A stretch of DNA of 33,504 bases from Thermoleophilia bacterium (lineage in GTDB: Bacteria > Actinomycetota > Thermoleophilia > Gaiellales > Gaiellaceae). The stretch covers positions 1 through 33,504 of the forward strand of contig JADGPE010000022.1 of the NCBI GenBank assembly GCA_017882605.1, given 5' to 3'. This document shows positions 15,898 to 24,734 of the stretch, one piece after another. The notes beneath the pieces are model-generated. The model did no database searches and was not told where the DNA came from. It worked only from the letters and a program-made list of their open reading frames with translations. The number at the start of each line of letters is the position of its first letter. Positions within the stretch are counted from its first letter, which is position 1. The position numbers and the translations under genes are program-made.

Positions 15898-17873
15898 TGG
15901 CGGTCGCCGGGGCCGCCGCTCAGAGCCTGCCGAGCTCGCTTCCCGCACCATGGTGGCGCGGCAGGCCCGGCGCGGCCGTCCTCGTCGTCGCCGGGATGTT
16001 GCTCTCGTATTTCGGCTGGAAGCACCACTGGGCCTGGCCTGCCGCGCTCGAGTGGAACTCGTTCTCACCGCACCTCGACCGCTTCCAGGCGTGGCTCTCG
16101 AACAACCGCAACCTGCCCCACCCGAACATCGCATTCCGCATCTTCAACGGTTTCGCCAACTTCCTCGACGATCTCGTTTCCTGGCTGACGCGGCTCTTCT
16201 ACTACCTCAAGTGGTCGGGCACGACGGCGCTCGGGACGCTCGTCGTGCTGCGCTTCGGCGGCCGCAAGGCGGCGCTCGGGACGCTCGCGGCCTTCGCGAG
16301 CTTCGCCACGCTCGGGCTGTGGGACAACAGCGTCCAGACCTTCGCCCTGATGTTCGCGGCAGTCGGCATGTCGCTCGCCGTCGGCATGCCGCTCGGCGTG
16401 CTCGCGGGACGGTCGGCGACGTTCAATCGTGCGATCACGCCGATCCTCGACGCGATGCAGATCGTCCCGGCCTTCGCGTACCTGATGCCGGTCGTGATCC
16501 TTTTCTCCGTGGGACCGGGCGCCGCGGTCGTGACGACGATGATCTACGCCGTCCCGCCCGCGATCCGCATCACGGCACTGGGTATCCGCGGGGTGGCGCC
16601 GAACACAGTCGAGGCTGCCACGGCCCTCGGCGCGACGCGCTGGCAGGTGCTCTCGAAGGTGCAGTTGCCGCTCGCACGACGGATGCTGCTCCTCTCGGTC
16701 AACCAGACGATCCTCTTCGCGCTCTCGATGGTCGTGATCGCCGGGCTGATCGGCGGCACCGGTCTCGGCGACGCGGTCACGAACGGCCTCTACACCGACC
16801 CCGCGTTCGCGATCTTCGCCGGCGCCGCGATCGTGATCATGGCGATCGCGCTCGACCGCGCGACGGAGGCTATGGCGAACCGCACCGACCCGGCACAGCG
16901 ACACCTGACCGCGCACAAGGCGCACGTTCTGAGGGCGTACACGGCAGCGTGCGCGCTCGTCGTCGTGGCAGCCGTCGTACTGGGCCACGTGTTCGGCGCC
17001 GGCACGGTCTGGTCGCGCTGGACGGCGCAGGACTGGCTCCGTACCTATGTGCAGCGCGCGCTCGACTACATCCAGAACCCCGGAACGTTCCTGTTTCGCA
17101 ACCTGACGAACCCGACCGGCAACTTCCTCGTGCAGCACGGCATCCAGCCGCTGCGCACCTTCTTCATCGAGACACCGTGGCCAGCGACGTTCGCTGGGCT
17201 CGTGCTGATCGCGTTCCTGCTCAGCGGCCTGCGCCGCGCGGCGATCGCCGCAGCGATGCTCTTCATCGTCGGCCTCGTCGGCGAGTGGGCAAACGCGATG
17301 GACACGTTCTCCCAGGTGCTGGTTGCAACCGTGCTGACCGTGATCGTCGGGCTCGCAATCGGCGTCTGGGCGGCCGAGAGCCGCACCGTCTCGCGCGTCG
17401 TTCGTCCGGTCAACGACGTGCTGCAGACGCTGCCCCAGCTCGTCTACATCATCCCCTTCATCTACCTGATGCCGGTCTCCGGGGTTCCCGGCGTCGTCGC
17501 CTCGGTGCTCTACGCGTCGCCGGTGATGATCAGACTCGTCCAGCGTGGGATCGAGGACGTCTCGCCCGAGTCCGTCGAAGCGGCGACGTCGTTCGGTGCG
17601 ACGCGGGCGCAGGTGCTGCTGAAGGTCAAGATCCCGCTGGCGCGCGACGCGATCATGCTCGGCGTCAACCAGGCGATCATCATGGTGCTCGCGGTCGTCG
17701 TGATCGGCGGGCTCGTCGGCTCAGGTGCGCTCGGTTACGAGGTCGCCCAGGGTCTGCAGCGGAACGCATTCGGGCAAGGGGTCATCGCGTCGATCGCGAT
17801 CCTCGCGCTCGGTATCGCACTCGACCGGGTCACTCAGGGTCGGGGCGCAGCAGGTGCAAGGAGCGAGAGTTGA
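15897..17873 (+). CDS. proW: Glycine betaine ABC transporter permease, two fused ProW domains
   Basis: This 658-residue membrane protein contains two full BPD_transp_1 permease domains in one chain. Each has the cytoplasmic EAA loop that contacts the ATPase: EAATALGATRWQVLSKVQ in the first half and EAATSFGATRAQVLLKVK in the second. Each half also has a matching upstream segment (QIVPAFAYLMP and QTLPQLVYIIP). The usual ProW/OpuAB has one such domain and works as a dimer, so one polypeptide here could form the whole channel. The ATG at 15897 overlaps the proV stop. The halves are similar but clearly diverged, which suggests an old duplication. Confidence 0.92.
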   Translation: MAVAGAAAQSLPSSLPAPWWRGRPGAAVLVVAGMLLSYFGWKHHWAWPAALEWNSFSPHLDRFQAWLSNNRNLPHPNIAFRIFNGFANFLDDLVSWLTRLFYYLKWSGTTALGTLVVLRFGGRKAALGTLAAFASFATLGLWDNSVQTFALMFAAVGMSLAVGMPLGVLAGRSATFNRAITPILDAMQIVPAFAYLMPVVILFSVGPGAAVVTTMIYAVPPAIRITALGIRGVAPNTVEAATALGATRWQVLSKVQLPLARRMLLLSVNQTILFALSMVVIAGLIGGTGLGDAVTNGLYTDPAFAIFAGAAIVIMAIALDRATEAMANRTDPAQRHLTAHKAHVLRAYTAACALVVVAAVVLGHVFGAGTVWSRWTAQDWLRTYVQRALDYIQNPGTFLFRNLTNPTGNFLVQHGIQPLRTFFIETPWPATFAGLVLIAFLLSGLRRAAIAAAMLFIVGLVGEWANAMDTFSQVLVATVLTVIVGLAIGVWAAESRTVSRVVRPVNDVLQTLPQLVYIIPFIYLMPVSGVPGVVASVLYASPVMIRLVQRGIEDVSPESVEAATSFGATRAQVLLKVKIPLARDAIMLGVNQAIIMVLAVVVIGGLVGSGALGYEVAQGLQRNAFGQGVIASIAILALGIALDRVTQGRGAAGARSES

Positions 17874-17896
17874 GTGCCAACCACAAGGAGGAACGT

Positions 17897-18856
17897 ATGA
17901 GGGGGCGCAAGCTCGCTGCGGTCGCCGGTGTCCTAGCCGTCGGAGCAGCCGCAGTACTCGTCGTCGGCTCAGCCGGCGCGCGCAGCAAGGCAAGCTGCGG
18001 CACGGTGACGCTCAACGAGCAGGCCTGGGCCGGCTCGACAGCCAACACCTACGTCGCGAAGGCCGTGCTCGAGGGCATGGGCTGCAAGGTCAAGATCACC
18101 CAGATCGCCGAGATCCCCGTCTACCAGGCGCTGGCCAACGGGAAGACCGACGCGGTGCTCGAGGACTGGCAGCACGTCGACCAGTACAAGCAGTACATCT
18201 CCAAGCAGCACACGGTCGTCGCCGGTGGGCCGAACGGCGTCGTCGGGCACATCGGGTGGTACATCCCGACGTACCTGATGAAGGCGCACCCCGAGTTCGC
18301 GACGTGGAAGGGCCTGAAGGGCAAGGAGTCGCTCTTCAAGAGCCCTGAGTCCGGCTCGCAGGGAATGTTCCTCGGCGGTGACCCGTCCTACGTGCAGAAG
18401 GACGCACAGCTGATCCAGGCGCTCGGGCTGAACTTCAAGTTCGTCAGCGTCGGTGCCGAGCCCGCGCAGGTCGCGCGGTGGAGCCAGCTGTACAAGCAGA
18501 AGAAGGCGGTCATCTTCTACTGGTACACCCCCCAGTACCTGAACACGGAGTACCAGCTCTCCGAGGTGAAGCTGCCGCCGCGCTTCAAGGGCTGCCAGGA
18601 CGACGCCAAATCGGGCGGCAACGTCAAGCAGTACAAGTGCGCGTACGACAACACGATCATCGAGAAGGTGTTCAGCAAGAAGTTCGCCGGGGGCGGCTCG
18701 CCCGCCTACCCGGTGCTGAAGCGGTTCTCGTGGTCGAACCAGGATCAGGAGATCGTGGCCAAGTGGATCGCCGGTGACCACATGAACCCGGACAAGGCCG
18801 GGAAGAAGTGGGTCGCCGCGAACAAGGCGAAGGTCAACAAGTGGCTCGGTAAGTAG
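17897..18856 (+). CDS. proX: Glycine betaine substrate-binding protein of the ABC importer
   Basis: This 319-residue OpuAC-type extracytoplasmic binding protein has an N-terminal signal segment (basic MRGRK, then a hydrophobic core ending near GSAGARSKA). No canonical lipobox is seen, which is unusual for a Gram-positive-type binding protein. Aromatic residues typical of a quaternary-ammonium cage occur in NEQAWAGS, EDWQHVDQY, HIGWYIP and FYWYTPQYL. The ATG at 17897 is preceded by AAGGAGG at good spacing, the best ribosome-binding site in the operon, consistent with higher expression of the binding protein. A strong palindrome follows the stop. Confidence 0.93.
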   Translation: MRGRKLAAVAGVLAVGAAAVLVVGSAGARSKASCGTVTLNEQAWAGSTANTYVAKAVLEGMGCKVKITQIAEIPVYQALANGKTDAVLEDWQHVDQYKQYISKQHTVVAGGPNGVVGHIGWYIPTYLMKAHPEFATWKGLKGKESLFKSPESGSQGMFLGGDPSYVQKDAQLIQALGLNFKFVSVGAEPAQVARWSQLYKQKKAVIFYWYTPQYLNTEYQLSEVKLPPRFKGCQDDAKSGGNVKQYKCAYDNTIIEKVFSKKFAGGGSPAYPVLKRFSWSNQDQEIVAKWIAGDHMNPDKAGKKWVAANKAKVNKWLGK

Positions 18857-18870
18857 CCGGCCGTTGCATC

Positions 18871-18908
18871 TGACGACGAGGGGCGCCGATCGGCGCCCCT
18901 CGTCGTCA
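18871..18908. terminator. 38-base perfect palindrome between convergent genes
   Basis: The two 19-base halves are exact reverse complements, beginning TGACGACGAGGGGCGCCGA. The RNA would form a 17-bp stem closed by a 4-base loop, in either direction. It lies 14 bases after the proX stop and 14 bases before the stop of the convergent dehydrogenase gene at 18923. There is no strong U-tract. A bidirectional terminator or 3'-end stabiliser is the likely role. Confidence 0.8.
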
Positions 18909-18922
18909 CGCTTCGCAGTCGC

Positions 18923-21289
18923 TCAGTTCCGCACGCGTTCGTTCTTGGGGTCGTACAGCGCGTCGGGCGCAACTCTGGCAGGCACGAGGTCGCCGAGGAC
19001 GTCGACGTCCACCGAGTCCCCCTCCACGAGTTCCGCCGGCAGCTTGGCCAGCGCGACGTTCCGCCGGACGGTGAAGCCGTACGCCGCGCTACGTACTCGG
19101 CCGATCACCTCGCCGTTCGCATGCACCGCCTCGCCGCCGTAGACCGGCAGGTAGTCCTCGGCGCCGACGACGAGCGTGCGGAGCCGCTCCGGAGGCGAGC
19201 GATCGAGCTCCGATCGCTTGCCTCTTGCGACGCAGAAGCCAAGGCCCGCTTCGAACGGCGTGTCGGAGCTCGTGATGTCTGCGCCGAAGTAGCGGTAGCC
19301 CTTCTCGATCCGCAGCGAGTCGAGCGCCGTGTATCCCACAGGCTCCGGTGAAGCGGCGCGGGTCAGCGCGTCCCACACCTGCACGGCGTCGCGGCGAGCC
19401 GTGTAGAGCTCGTAGCCGAGCTCGCCGACGTACGTGATCCGCTGCGCGAGCACCGGCACGCCCTCGACACCGACCGTCCTCGCCGTGCGAAACGGGAACG
19501 CCTCACTCGAGACGTCGTCGCCGGTCACCGACTGAAGCGCCTTGCGCGCCTCGGGACCCCAGATCCCGATGACCGCGAGCTCGTCCGTCAGGTCGGCGAC
19601 CGCCACGTCGCCGTCCACGTGCAGCTCGAGAAAGCCGCGGTCGCTGTCGACGACGCCTGCGCCTGTGACGACGCGGAAGCGATCTTCACCGATCCGTGTC
19701 ACGGTCACGTCGCCGACGATGCCGCCGCGCGCGTCGAGCAGCTGGGTGTAGACGACCGAGCCGACCGGCTTGTCGATCCGACTGCCGCACACGCGATCGA
19801 GCAATGTGAGCGCGTCGGCCCCCGTGACCTCGAGCTTTCCGAACGACGTCATATCGATGATCCCGAGCCGCTCCCGAATCGCTGCGTGCTCGACCGCGAT
19901 GCGGTCGTGGTACGGCGGCCGCGTCCAGCCGAACGCGCGCTGGTCCTCGCCTGCACGCCGCCAGCGCTCGCCCGGGCAGAAGTAGTCGGCACGCTCCCAG
20001 CCGTTCTTGCAACCGAACACGGCACCGAGCTCCTGTAGACGGCCGTGCAGAGGGCTGAGGCGCCGCGGCCTGCCGGCTTCGGAGACGTCGTAGGGATAGC
20101 GCTGCCGGTAGTAGTACTTGTAGACGTCCCGGGCGCCGGCGGCGGCGAAGTCGGGGTCGCGATACGGACCGCCGAAGCGCCACGGCCGGTAGGGCTGCAC
20201 GTCGACGTCGGCCGCGCCCGTCGTCACGAGCCCGGCGAGCGCCCGGCCGAGCCCGCCGGCGCCGCCGAAACCGTTCAGCGAAAGGCCGGCTGCGAGCCAG
20301 AAGCCCCGCACGCCGGGCATCGGGCCGAGCAGCGGGTTCCCGTCGGGCGTCATCGCGTCCGGGTGACAGACGAGCGCGGTCACGCCGGCGTCGCCGAGGA
20401 AAGGGAACCGCCGCGCCGCGCCCTCCATCAACTGCTGGAAACGCGCGTGGTCGGGCGGCAGCGTCCGCGAGCCGTGCTCCCACGGTACCCCGTCGTGCCA
20501 GCGCGATACCGGGTTCGGCTCGTAGCCGCCGAAGAGGACGCCGCCGCTCTCGGCCTTCCCGTAGACGAGGTTGTCGGTATCGCGGAAGCACGGCGTCTCG
20601 CGCGAGAGCTCATGCCCCTCAACTGCGTGGAGCGCGATGTGCTGGTGGTCGACCGGGATCGAACACGCAAACGCGCCCACCATCGCTGCTATCTGCGGCG
20701 CCCACATCCCAGCGGCGTTCACGACCGTCTCCGCCTCGATCCGCTCATGCTCGGTCAGGACTGCACGCACCTCGCGACGGGAGCCGAGCTCGATGCCGGT
20801 GACGCGCGAGTGGCTGCGGAACTCGACCCCGAGCTCGCGCGCGGCGCTCGCGACCGCGTACGTTGCGATGTGCGGGTCGACGTACCCGTCGCCGGGCATC
20901 CAGACTGCGCCGTAGAGCGATTCCGACGTTGCAGCCGGCAGCAGGCGTCGAACGTCCTCCGGCCCGACGAGCTCCGCATCGAGGCCGATGGCTCCGGCGC
21001 GGCTGACACCGCGCCGGAGCTCGAGGTAGCTTTCGCGGCTCGACGCGATGCGCAGCGAGCCAACCGCCTCGAAGACACCGAGAGCCTCGTACAGCTCGAC
21101 GCTGTAGCGGCGGAACCGCATCATCGTGGGCGAGGGGTTGAACTGCGTCACGAGCCCAGCCGCGTGATGCGTCGAGCCGCTCGTCAGCTCGCCCTTCTCG
21201 ACGAGCACGACGTCCTTCACACCTTCCTTCGCGAGGTGGTAGGCGCAGCTGACGCCCGCGATCCCGCCGCCGATCACGACGGTGCTCAC
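18923..21289 (-). CDS. Sarcosine/dimethylglycine dehydrogenase-like flavoprotein with GcvT domain (second paralogue)
   Basis: This 788-residue protein has an FAD domain beginning STVVIGGGIAGVSCAYHLA. The His motif TSGSTHHAAGLV marks the expected covalent FAD site, and VDHQHIAL and DNLVYGK contain candidate substrate-pocket residues. The C-terminal half is GcvT-like, with DSLRIEKGYRYFGADI and PFEAGLGF. The GTG at 21289 is chosen because GGGAGG precedes it and it removes an overlap with the upstream gene; the frame is open to 21367. It lies 31 bases after the upstream paralogue's stop, so the two are cotranscribed. Whether it acts on dimethylglycine, sarcosine or another N-methyl compound cannot be decided by eye. 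Confidence 0.88.
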   Translation of the reverse strand: MSTVVIGGGIAGVSCAYHLAKEGVKDVVLVEKGELTSGSTHHAAGLVTQFNPSPTMMRFRRYSVELYEALGVFEAVGSLRIASSRESYLELRRGVSRAGAIGLDAELVGPEDVRRLLPAATSESLYGAVWMPGDGYVDPHIATYAVASAARELGVEFRSHSRVTGIELGSRREVRAVLTEHERIEAETVVNAAGMWAPQIAAMVGAFACSIPVDHQHIALHAVEGHELSRETPCFRDTDNLVYGKAESGGVLFGGYEPNPVSRWHDGVPWEHGSRTLPPDHARFQQLMEGAARRFPFLGDAGVTALVCHPDAMTPDGNPLLGPMPGVRGFWLAAGLSLNGFGGAGGLGRALAGLVTTGAADVDVQPYRPWRFGGPYRDPDFAAAGARDVYKYYYRQRYPYDVSEAGRPRRLSPLHGRLQELGAVFGCKNGWERADYFCPGERWRRAGEDQRAFGWTRPPYHDRIAVEHAAIRERLGIIDMTSFGKLEVTGADALTLLDRVCGSRIDKPVGSVVYTQLLDARGGIVGDVTVTRIGEDRFRVVTGAGVVDSDRGFLELHVDGDVAVADLTDELAVIGIWGPEARKALQSVTGDDVSSEAFPFRTARTVGVEGVPVLAQRITYVGELGYELYTARRDAVQVWDALTRAASPEPVGYTALDSLRIEKGYRYFGADITSSDTPFEAGLGFCVARGKRSELDRSPPERLRTLVVGAEDYLPVYGGEAVHANGEVIGRVRSAAYGFTVRRNVALAKLPAELVEGDSVDVDVLGDLVPARVAPDALYDPKNERVRN

Positions 21290-21320
21290 AGGGCCTCCCG
21301 CGCCTCGATCTGCGCGCACT

Positions 21321-23738
21321 TCATGCGCGAATTCGCTCCCCCTTCGGGTCATAGAGCGGCTCTGCACGCACCTCCGCGTTCACCCAGTCGCCGAAGATGT
21401 CGACCGCCAACGGCGTACCGGGCTCGCCGTACGCGAGCGGGACGTACGCAAAGGCGATGCTCGCAGCGACCGCGTAGCCGTAGCCGCCGCTCGTCACACG
21501 GCCGACGATCACACCGTCGGCTGTGCGAACCGGCTCGGAGCCGAGCGCGATTGCGCGCGGATCCTCGAGCACGACGCAGACGAGCTTCTGCTTCTGCTCC
21601 CGCTCGCAGAGCGCATCGCGCCCGATGAACTCGCCCTTGTCTCGCTTCACCGCGAACGCGAGGCCCGCCTCGTCCGGTGTCGTCTCGGCGTTCAGGTCGC
21701 TCGCCCACGCGCGGTAGCCCTTCTCGAGCCGCAGCGCGTCGATTGCGCGGTAGCCACCGGGAGTCACACCGCCTGCGGCGACCAGCGTGTCCCAGAGCTG
21801 CAGGCCGTACTCGGCGGGGCAGTACAGCTCCCAACCGAGCTCCCCGACATACGTCACGCGCGAGGCAGTCACCGGGACGTTGCCGACGGAGATCTCGCGC
21901 GAGGACATGTACCCGAAGTCGAGCGGCGTCCTCGTCAGCGGCTGCAATACGTCGCGCGCACGTGGCCCCCAGAGGCAGAGGCACGCGTACGCCGACGTGA
22001 TGTCGTTCACGTAGACGGAGCCGTCGCGCGGCGCGTTGCGCTCGAGCCACGCACGGTCGTGGTTGCCGAACGCCGTGCCGGTGACGAGCAGGAAGCGATC
22101 GCCGGCGCGACGCGTCACCGAGAGATCCGCCTCGATGCCGCCGCGGGCGTTCAGCAGCTGCGTGTAGACGATCGTGCCGACTGGACGATCGATCCGGTTT
22201 GCGCACAACCGTTCGAGGAAGGCGAGCGCGCCGGGTCCGAGTACCTCGAGCTTCGAGAACGACGACTGGTCGAAGAGAGCGACCGACTCTCGTGCCGCCC
22301 GTGCCTCGACCTCGATCGCCGGGGACCAGTTCTCGCCCGCCCAGCCGCGCGGCCGCAGCGACTCATCGCCACCTGCCGCGTTCGACTCGTACCAGTTCAC
22401 GCGCTCCCAGCCGCCCTTCTCGCCGAATGCGGCGCCGAGCTCCCGGTGGCGGGCATAGACAGGCGAGACGCGCAGCGGCCGCCCGGCGAGCTTCTCCTCG
22501 CCCGGGTACTTGATGTCGTAGTACTGCGACAGCGCCTCGTAGGAGCGCGCGAGCGTGTACGCCTGGCTCGTGTACTGCCGCCCGAAGCGGCGGATGTCGA
22601 GGGGCCAGACGTCCCATTCCGGACGACCGTCGACGATCCACTCCCCCATCACCTTGCCGATGCCGCCGGCGCCTGCGAGCCCGTGCGCGCAACCGCCCGA
22701 GGCAACCCAGAAGCCCGGCACGTCCGTTTCGCCGAGCAGGAAGTCGGCGTCGGGCGTGAACGCCTCGGGTCCGTTGAAGAACATCTTCACCTCGGCGTTC
22801 TCCATCGCCGGCACGCGCCTGATCGCATTCGAGAAGAGCTCCTCCATGCGGTCCCACTCCGCCGGGAGGAGCTTGGCCTCGAACCCCTCGGGAATCCCGT
22901 CCAGCGCCCACGGCGCCGGCTTGCGCTCGTAGCCGCCCATGACGAGGCCGCCGACTTCGGTCCGGAAGTAGACGAGGTTGTCGGGGTCGCGCAGCGTCGG
23001 CAACGGCTCGAGGGGCGGATCGAACGGCTCGGTGATGAGGTACTGGTGGCCGTACGGGATGATCGGCAGGTGGACGCCGACCATCCGCGCCAGCTCGGGC
23101 GCGTACATGCCGGCGGCGTTCACGACCACCTCGCACTCGATGCGGCCCTTCTCCCCGTCGGCGCCGACCGTTTCGACAGCACTGACGCGGCCGTCGCGCG
23201 TCTCGACGCCGGTGACCCGCACGCGCGTTTCGATCTGCGCGCCGACCCGGCGCGCCGCGTCGGCGAGCGAGAAGGTGAGCTGCGACGGGTCGAGGTAGCC
23301 GTCCTCGGGGATGAAGGCCGCAGCGAGGACCCCCTCCGTGCTCATCGGCGGGAAGCGCTCTTGCGCCTCCTCCGCTGAGACGATTTCCATCGGCAGGCCG
23401 AAGGTCTTCGCCCAGGCCGCCTGGCGGCGGATCTCTTCGAGCCGCGGCTGGGACGACGCGAGCCGGAGGCCGCCGAGCTGGTGCCAGCCGGGGTCGTTGC
23501 CGGTGAGCGCCTGCAGTTCGGCGTAGAGGCCGACGGAGTACTGCATCATCCGCGTCAACGAGATCGACGAGCGCAGCTGGCCGACGAGGCCCGCGGAGTG
23601 CCACGTCGAGCCGTGCGTGAGCTGGAACTGCTCGAGCAGTACGGAGTCAGTCCAGCCGAGCTTCGCGAGGTGGTAGAGGGTCGAACAGCCGACGACGCCG
23701 CCTCCAACCACCACCGCCCGCGCGCGCTCGGGGATCAC
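21321..23738 (-). CDS. Sarcosine/dimethylglycine dehydrogenase-like flavoprotein with GcvT domain (third paralogue)
   Basis: This 805-residue protein has the dinucleotide-binding motif VVVGGGVVGCSTLYHLA, the FAD-His motif THGSTWHSAGLVG, and YGHQYLIT with DNLVYFRTEVGG in the substrate domain. The GcvT half carries DALRLEKGYRAWASDL and DEAGLAFAVK. The STWHSAG form is closest to mammalian DMGDH/SARDH. The methylene product would be passed to tetrahydrofolate. The GTG at 23738 has no Shine-Dalgarno sequence; TTTACT 7 bases upstream could be the -10 of a leaderless message. It leads the two-gene operon with the 788-residue paralogue. No private ETF is adjacent, so the ETF/DgcB-like operon probably serves all three dehydrogenases. 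Confidence 0.9.
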   Translation of the reverse strand: MIPERARAVVVGGGVVGCSTLYHLAKLGWTDSVLLEQFQLTHGSTWHSAGLVGQLRSSISLTRMMQYSVGLYAELQALTGNDPGWHQLGGLRLASSQPRLEEIRRQAAWAKTFGLPMEIVSAEEAQERFPPMSTEGVLAAAFIPEDGYLDPSQLTFSLADAARRVGAQIETRVRVTGVETRDGRVSAVETVGADGEKGRIECEVVVNAAGMYAPELARMVGVHLPIIPYGHQYLITEPFDPPLEPLPTLRDPDNLVYFRTEVGGLVMGGYERKPAPWALDGIPEGFEAKLLPAEWDRMEELFSNAIRRVPAMENAEVKMFFNGPEAFTPDADFLLGETDVPGFWVASGGCAHGLAGAGGIGKVMGEWIVDGRPEWDVWPLDIRRFGRQYTSQAYTLARSYEALSQYYDIKYPGEEKLAGRPLRVSPVYARHRELGAAFGEKGGWERVNWYESNAAGGDESLRPRGWAGENWSPAIEVEARAARESVALFDQSSFSKLEVLGPGALAFLERLCANRIDRPVGTIVYTQLLNARGGIEADLSVTRRAGDRFLLVTGTAFGNHDRAWLERNAPRDGSVYVNDITSAYACLCLWGPRARDVLQPLTRTPLDFGYMSSREISVGNVPVTASRVTYVGELGWELYCPAEYGLQLWDTLVAAGGVTPGGYRAIDALRLEKGYRAWASDLNAETTPDEAGLAFAVKRDKGEFIGRDALCEREQKQKLVCVVLEDPRAIALGSEPVRTADGVIVGRVTSGGYGYAVAASIAFAYVPLAYGEPGTPLAVDIFGDWVNAEVRAEPLYDPKGERIRA

Positions 23739-23760
23739 GAGGACGAGTAAATCAGCCGGC

Positions 23761-23789
23761 TTGGAAGTGGTCTAGGCCAATTGTAGGAT
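23761..23789 (+). promoter_or_regulatory. Leaderless promoter of the choline-kinase-like gene
   Basis: TTGGAA (23761-23766), a 17-base spacer and TAGGAT (23784-23789) make a good sigma-70-type promoter. The -10 box ends 7 bases before the ATG at 23797, so transcription should start at or beside the start codon. There is no Shine-Dalgarno sequence. Confidence 0.65.
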
Positions 23790-23796
23790 CGCCCGC

Positions 23797-24696
23797 ATGG
23801 CCTTCGAGGACATCCTGGAGGCGGTGCCGGAACTGCGCGGCAAGCGGGAGGTCGAGAGGCTCGCCGGCGGCCTCACGAACACGAACTACAAGGTCACGAC
23901 GCAGAGGGGCCGCTACGTCGTCCGGATCGCGGGCAAGGACACGGGACTCCTCGCGATCGACCGCGAGAACGAGGCTCACAACACGATTGCCGCAGCGGAG
24001 ACCGGTGTCGGCGCCCCGGTCGTGGCGGTCCTGCCGGAGCACGACGCGCTCGTGCTCGCGTTCCTCGACGGCGAGGTCATGGACGTCGAGACACTGCGGC
24101 GCGGAGACCGGCTCGAGCCGATCGCATCGGCCTGCCGCCGCCTGCACGGCGGGCGCCGGTTCCTGCACGACTTCGACATGTTCGACATCCAGCGCCGTTA
24201 CCTTCGCGTCGTCCAGGAGCGCGGCTTCCGGCTCCCCGACCGTTACACCGAGTTCGAGCCCGCGGTACGACACCTCGAGCACGCGATGCGGGTGCGCGCC
24301 GAGCCGACCGTCCCGTGCAACAACGACCTGCTCGCCGAGAACTTCATCGAAGTCGACGGCAGAATGCGGCTGATCGACTACGAGTACTCGGGCAACAACG
24401 AACCGACGTTCGAACTCGGGAACGTCTGGAGCGAGTCGAACCTGTCCCTCGCACAGCTCGACGAGCTGATCGCGCACTACTACGGCCGGCCGCTCCGCAA
24501 CAAGGTCGCGCGCGCCCGTCTCTGGGGCCTCATGTCGAAGTACGGCTGGACGCTCTGGGGCTCGATCCAGGAGGCGGTCTCCGACCTCGACTTCGACTTC
24601 TGGAGCTGGGCGATGGAGAAATACGACCGTGCCGTCACAGAGTTCGAGGGCCTGGAGTTCGAGCAGCTGCTCGCAGACGTGCAGCGCGAGGACTAG
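23797..24696 (+). CDS. Choline/ethanolamine-kinase-like phosphotransferase
   Basis: This 299-residue protein has the APH/choline-kinase fold. GGLTNTNYKV (residues 24-33) is the nucleotide loop. The Brenner-type catalytic loop is CNNDLLAENF, with D177 as catalytic base and N182 as metal ligand. LIDYEYSG follows, with metal-binding D194, and closely matches choline kinases. The His that usually precedes Asn-Asp in the loop is Asn here. The family phosphorylates choline, ethanolamine, thiamine or related alcohols. The neighbouring betaine and dehydrogenase genes make a choline-type alcohol plausible, but this is not proven. The gene is divergent from the dehydrogenase pair and has its own leaderless promoter. 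Confidence 0.85.
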   Translation: MAFEDILEAVPELRGKREVERLAGGLTNTNYKVTTQRGRYVVRIAGKDTGLLAIDRENEAHNTIAAAETGVGAPVVAVLPEHDALVLAFLDGEVMDVETLRRGDRLEPIASACRRLHGGRRFLHDFDMFDIQRRYLRVVQERGFRLPDRYTEFEPAVRHLEHAMRVRAEPTVPCNNDLLAENFIEVDGRMRLIDYEYSGNNEPTFELGNVWSESNLSLAQLDELIAHYYGRPLRNKVARARLWGLMSKYGWTLWGSIQEAVSDLDFDFWSWAMEKYDRAVTEFEGLEFEQLLADVQRED

Positions 24697-24734
24697 GAGC
24701 TAGCCCACGCCGGTGGCGGCCACGGCGGCAACCC

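Noticed and set aside
24697-24734. GC-rich imperfect inverted repeat after the kinase-like gene as a terminator
   Set aside because: The stem is short and interrupted, and GGC/GCC runs arise easily at this base composition.
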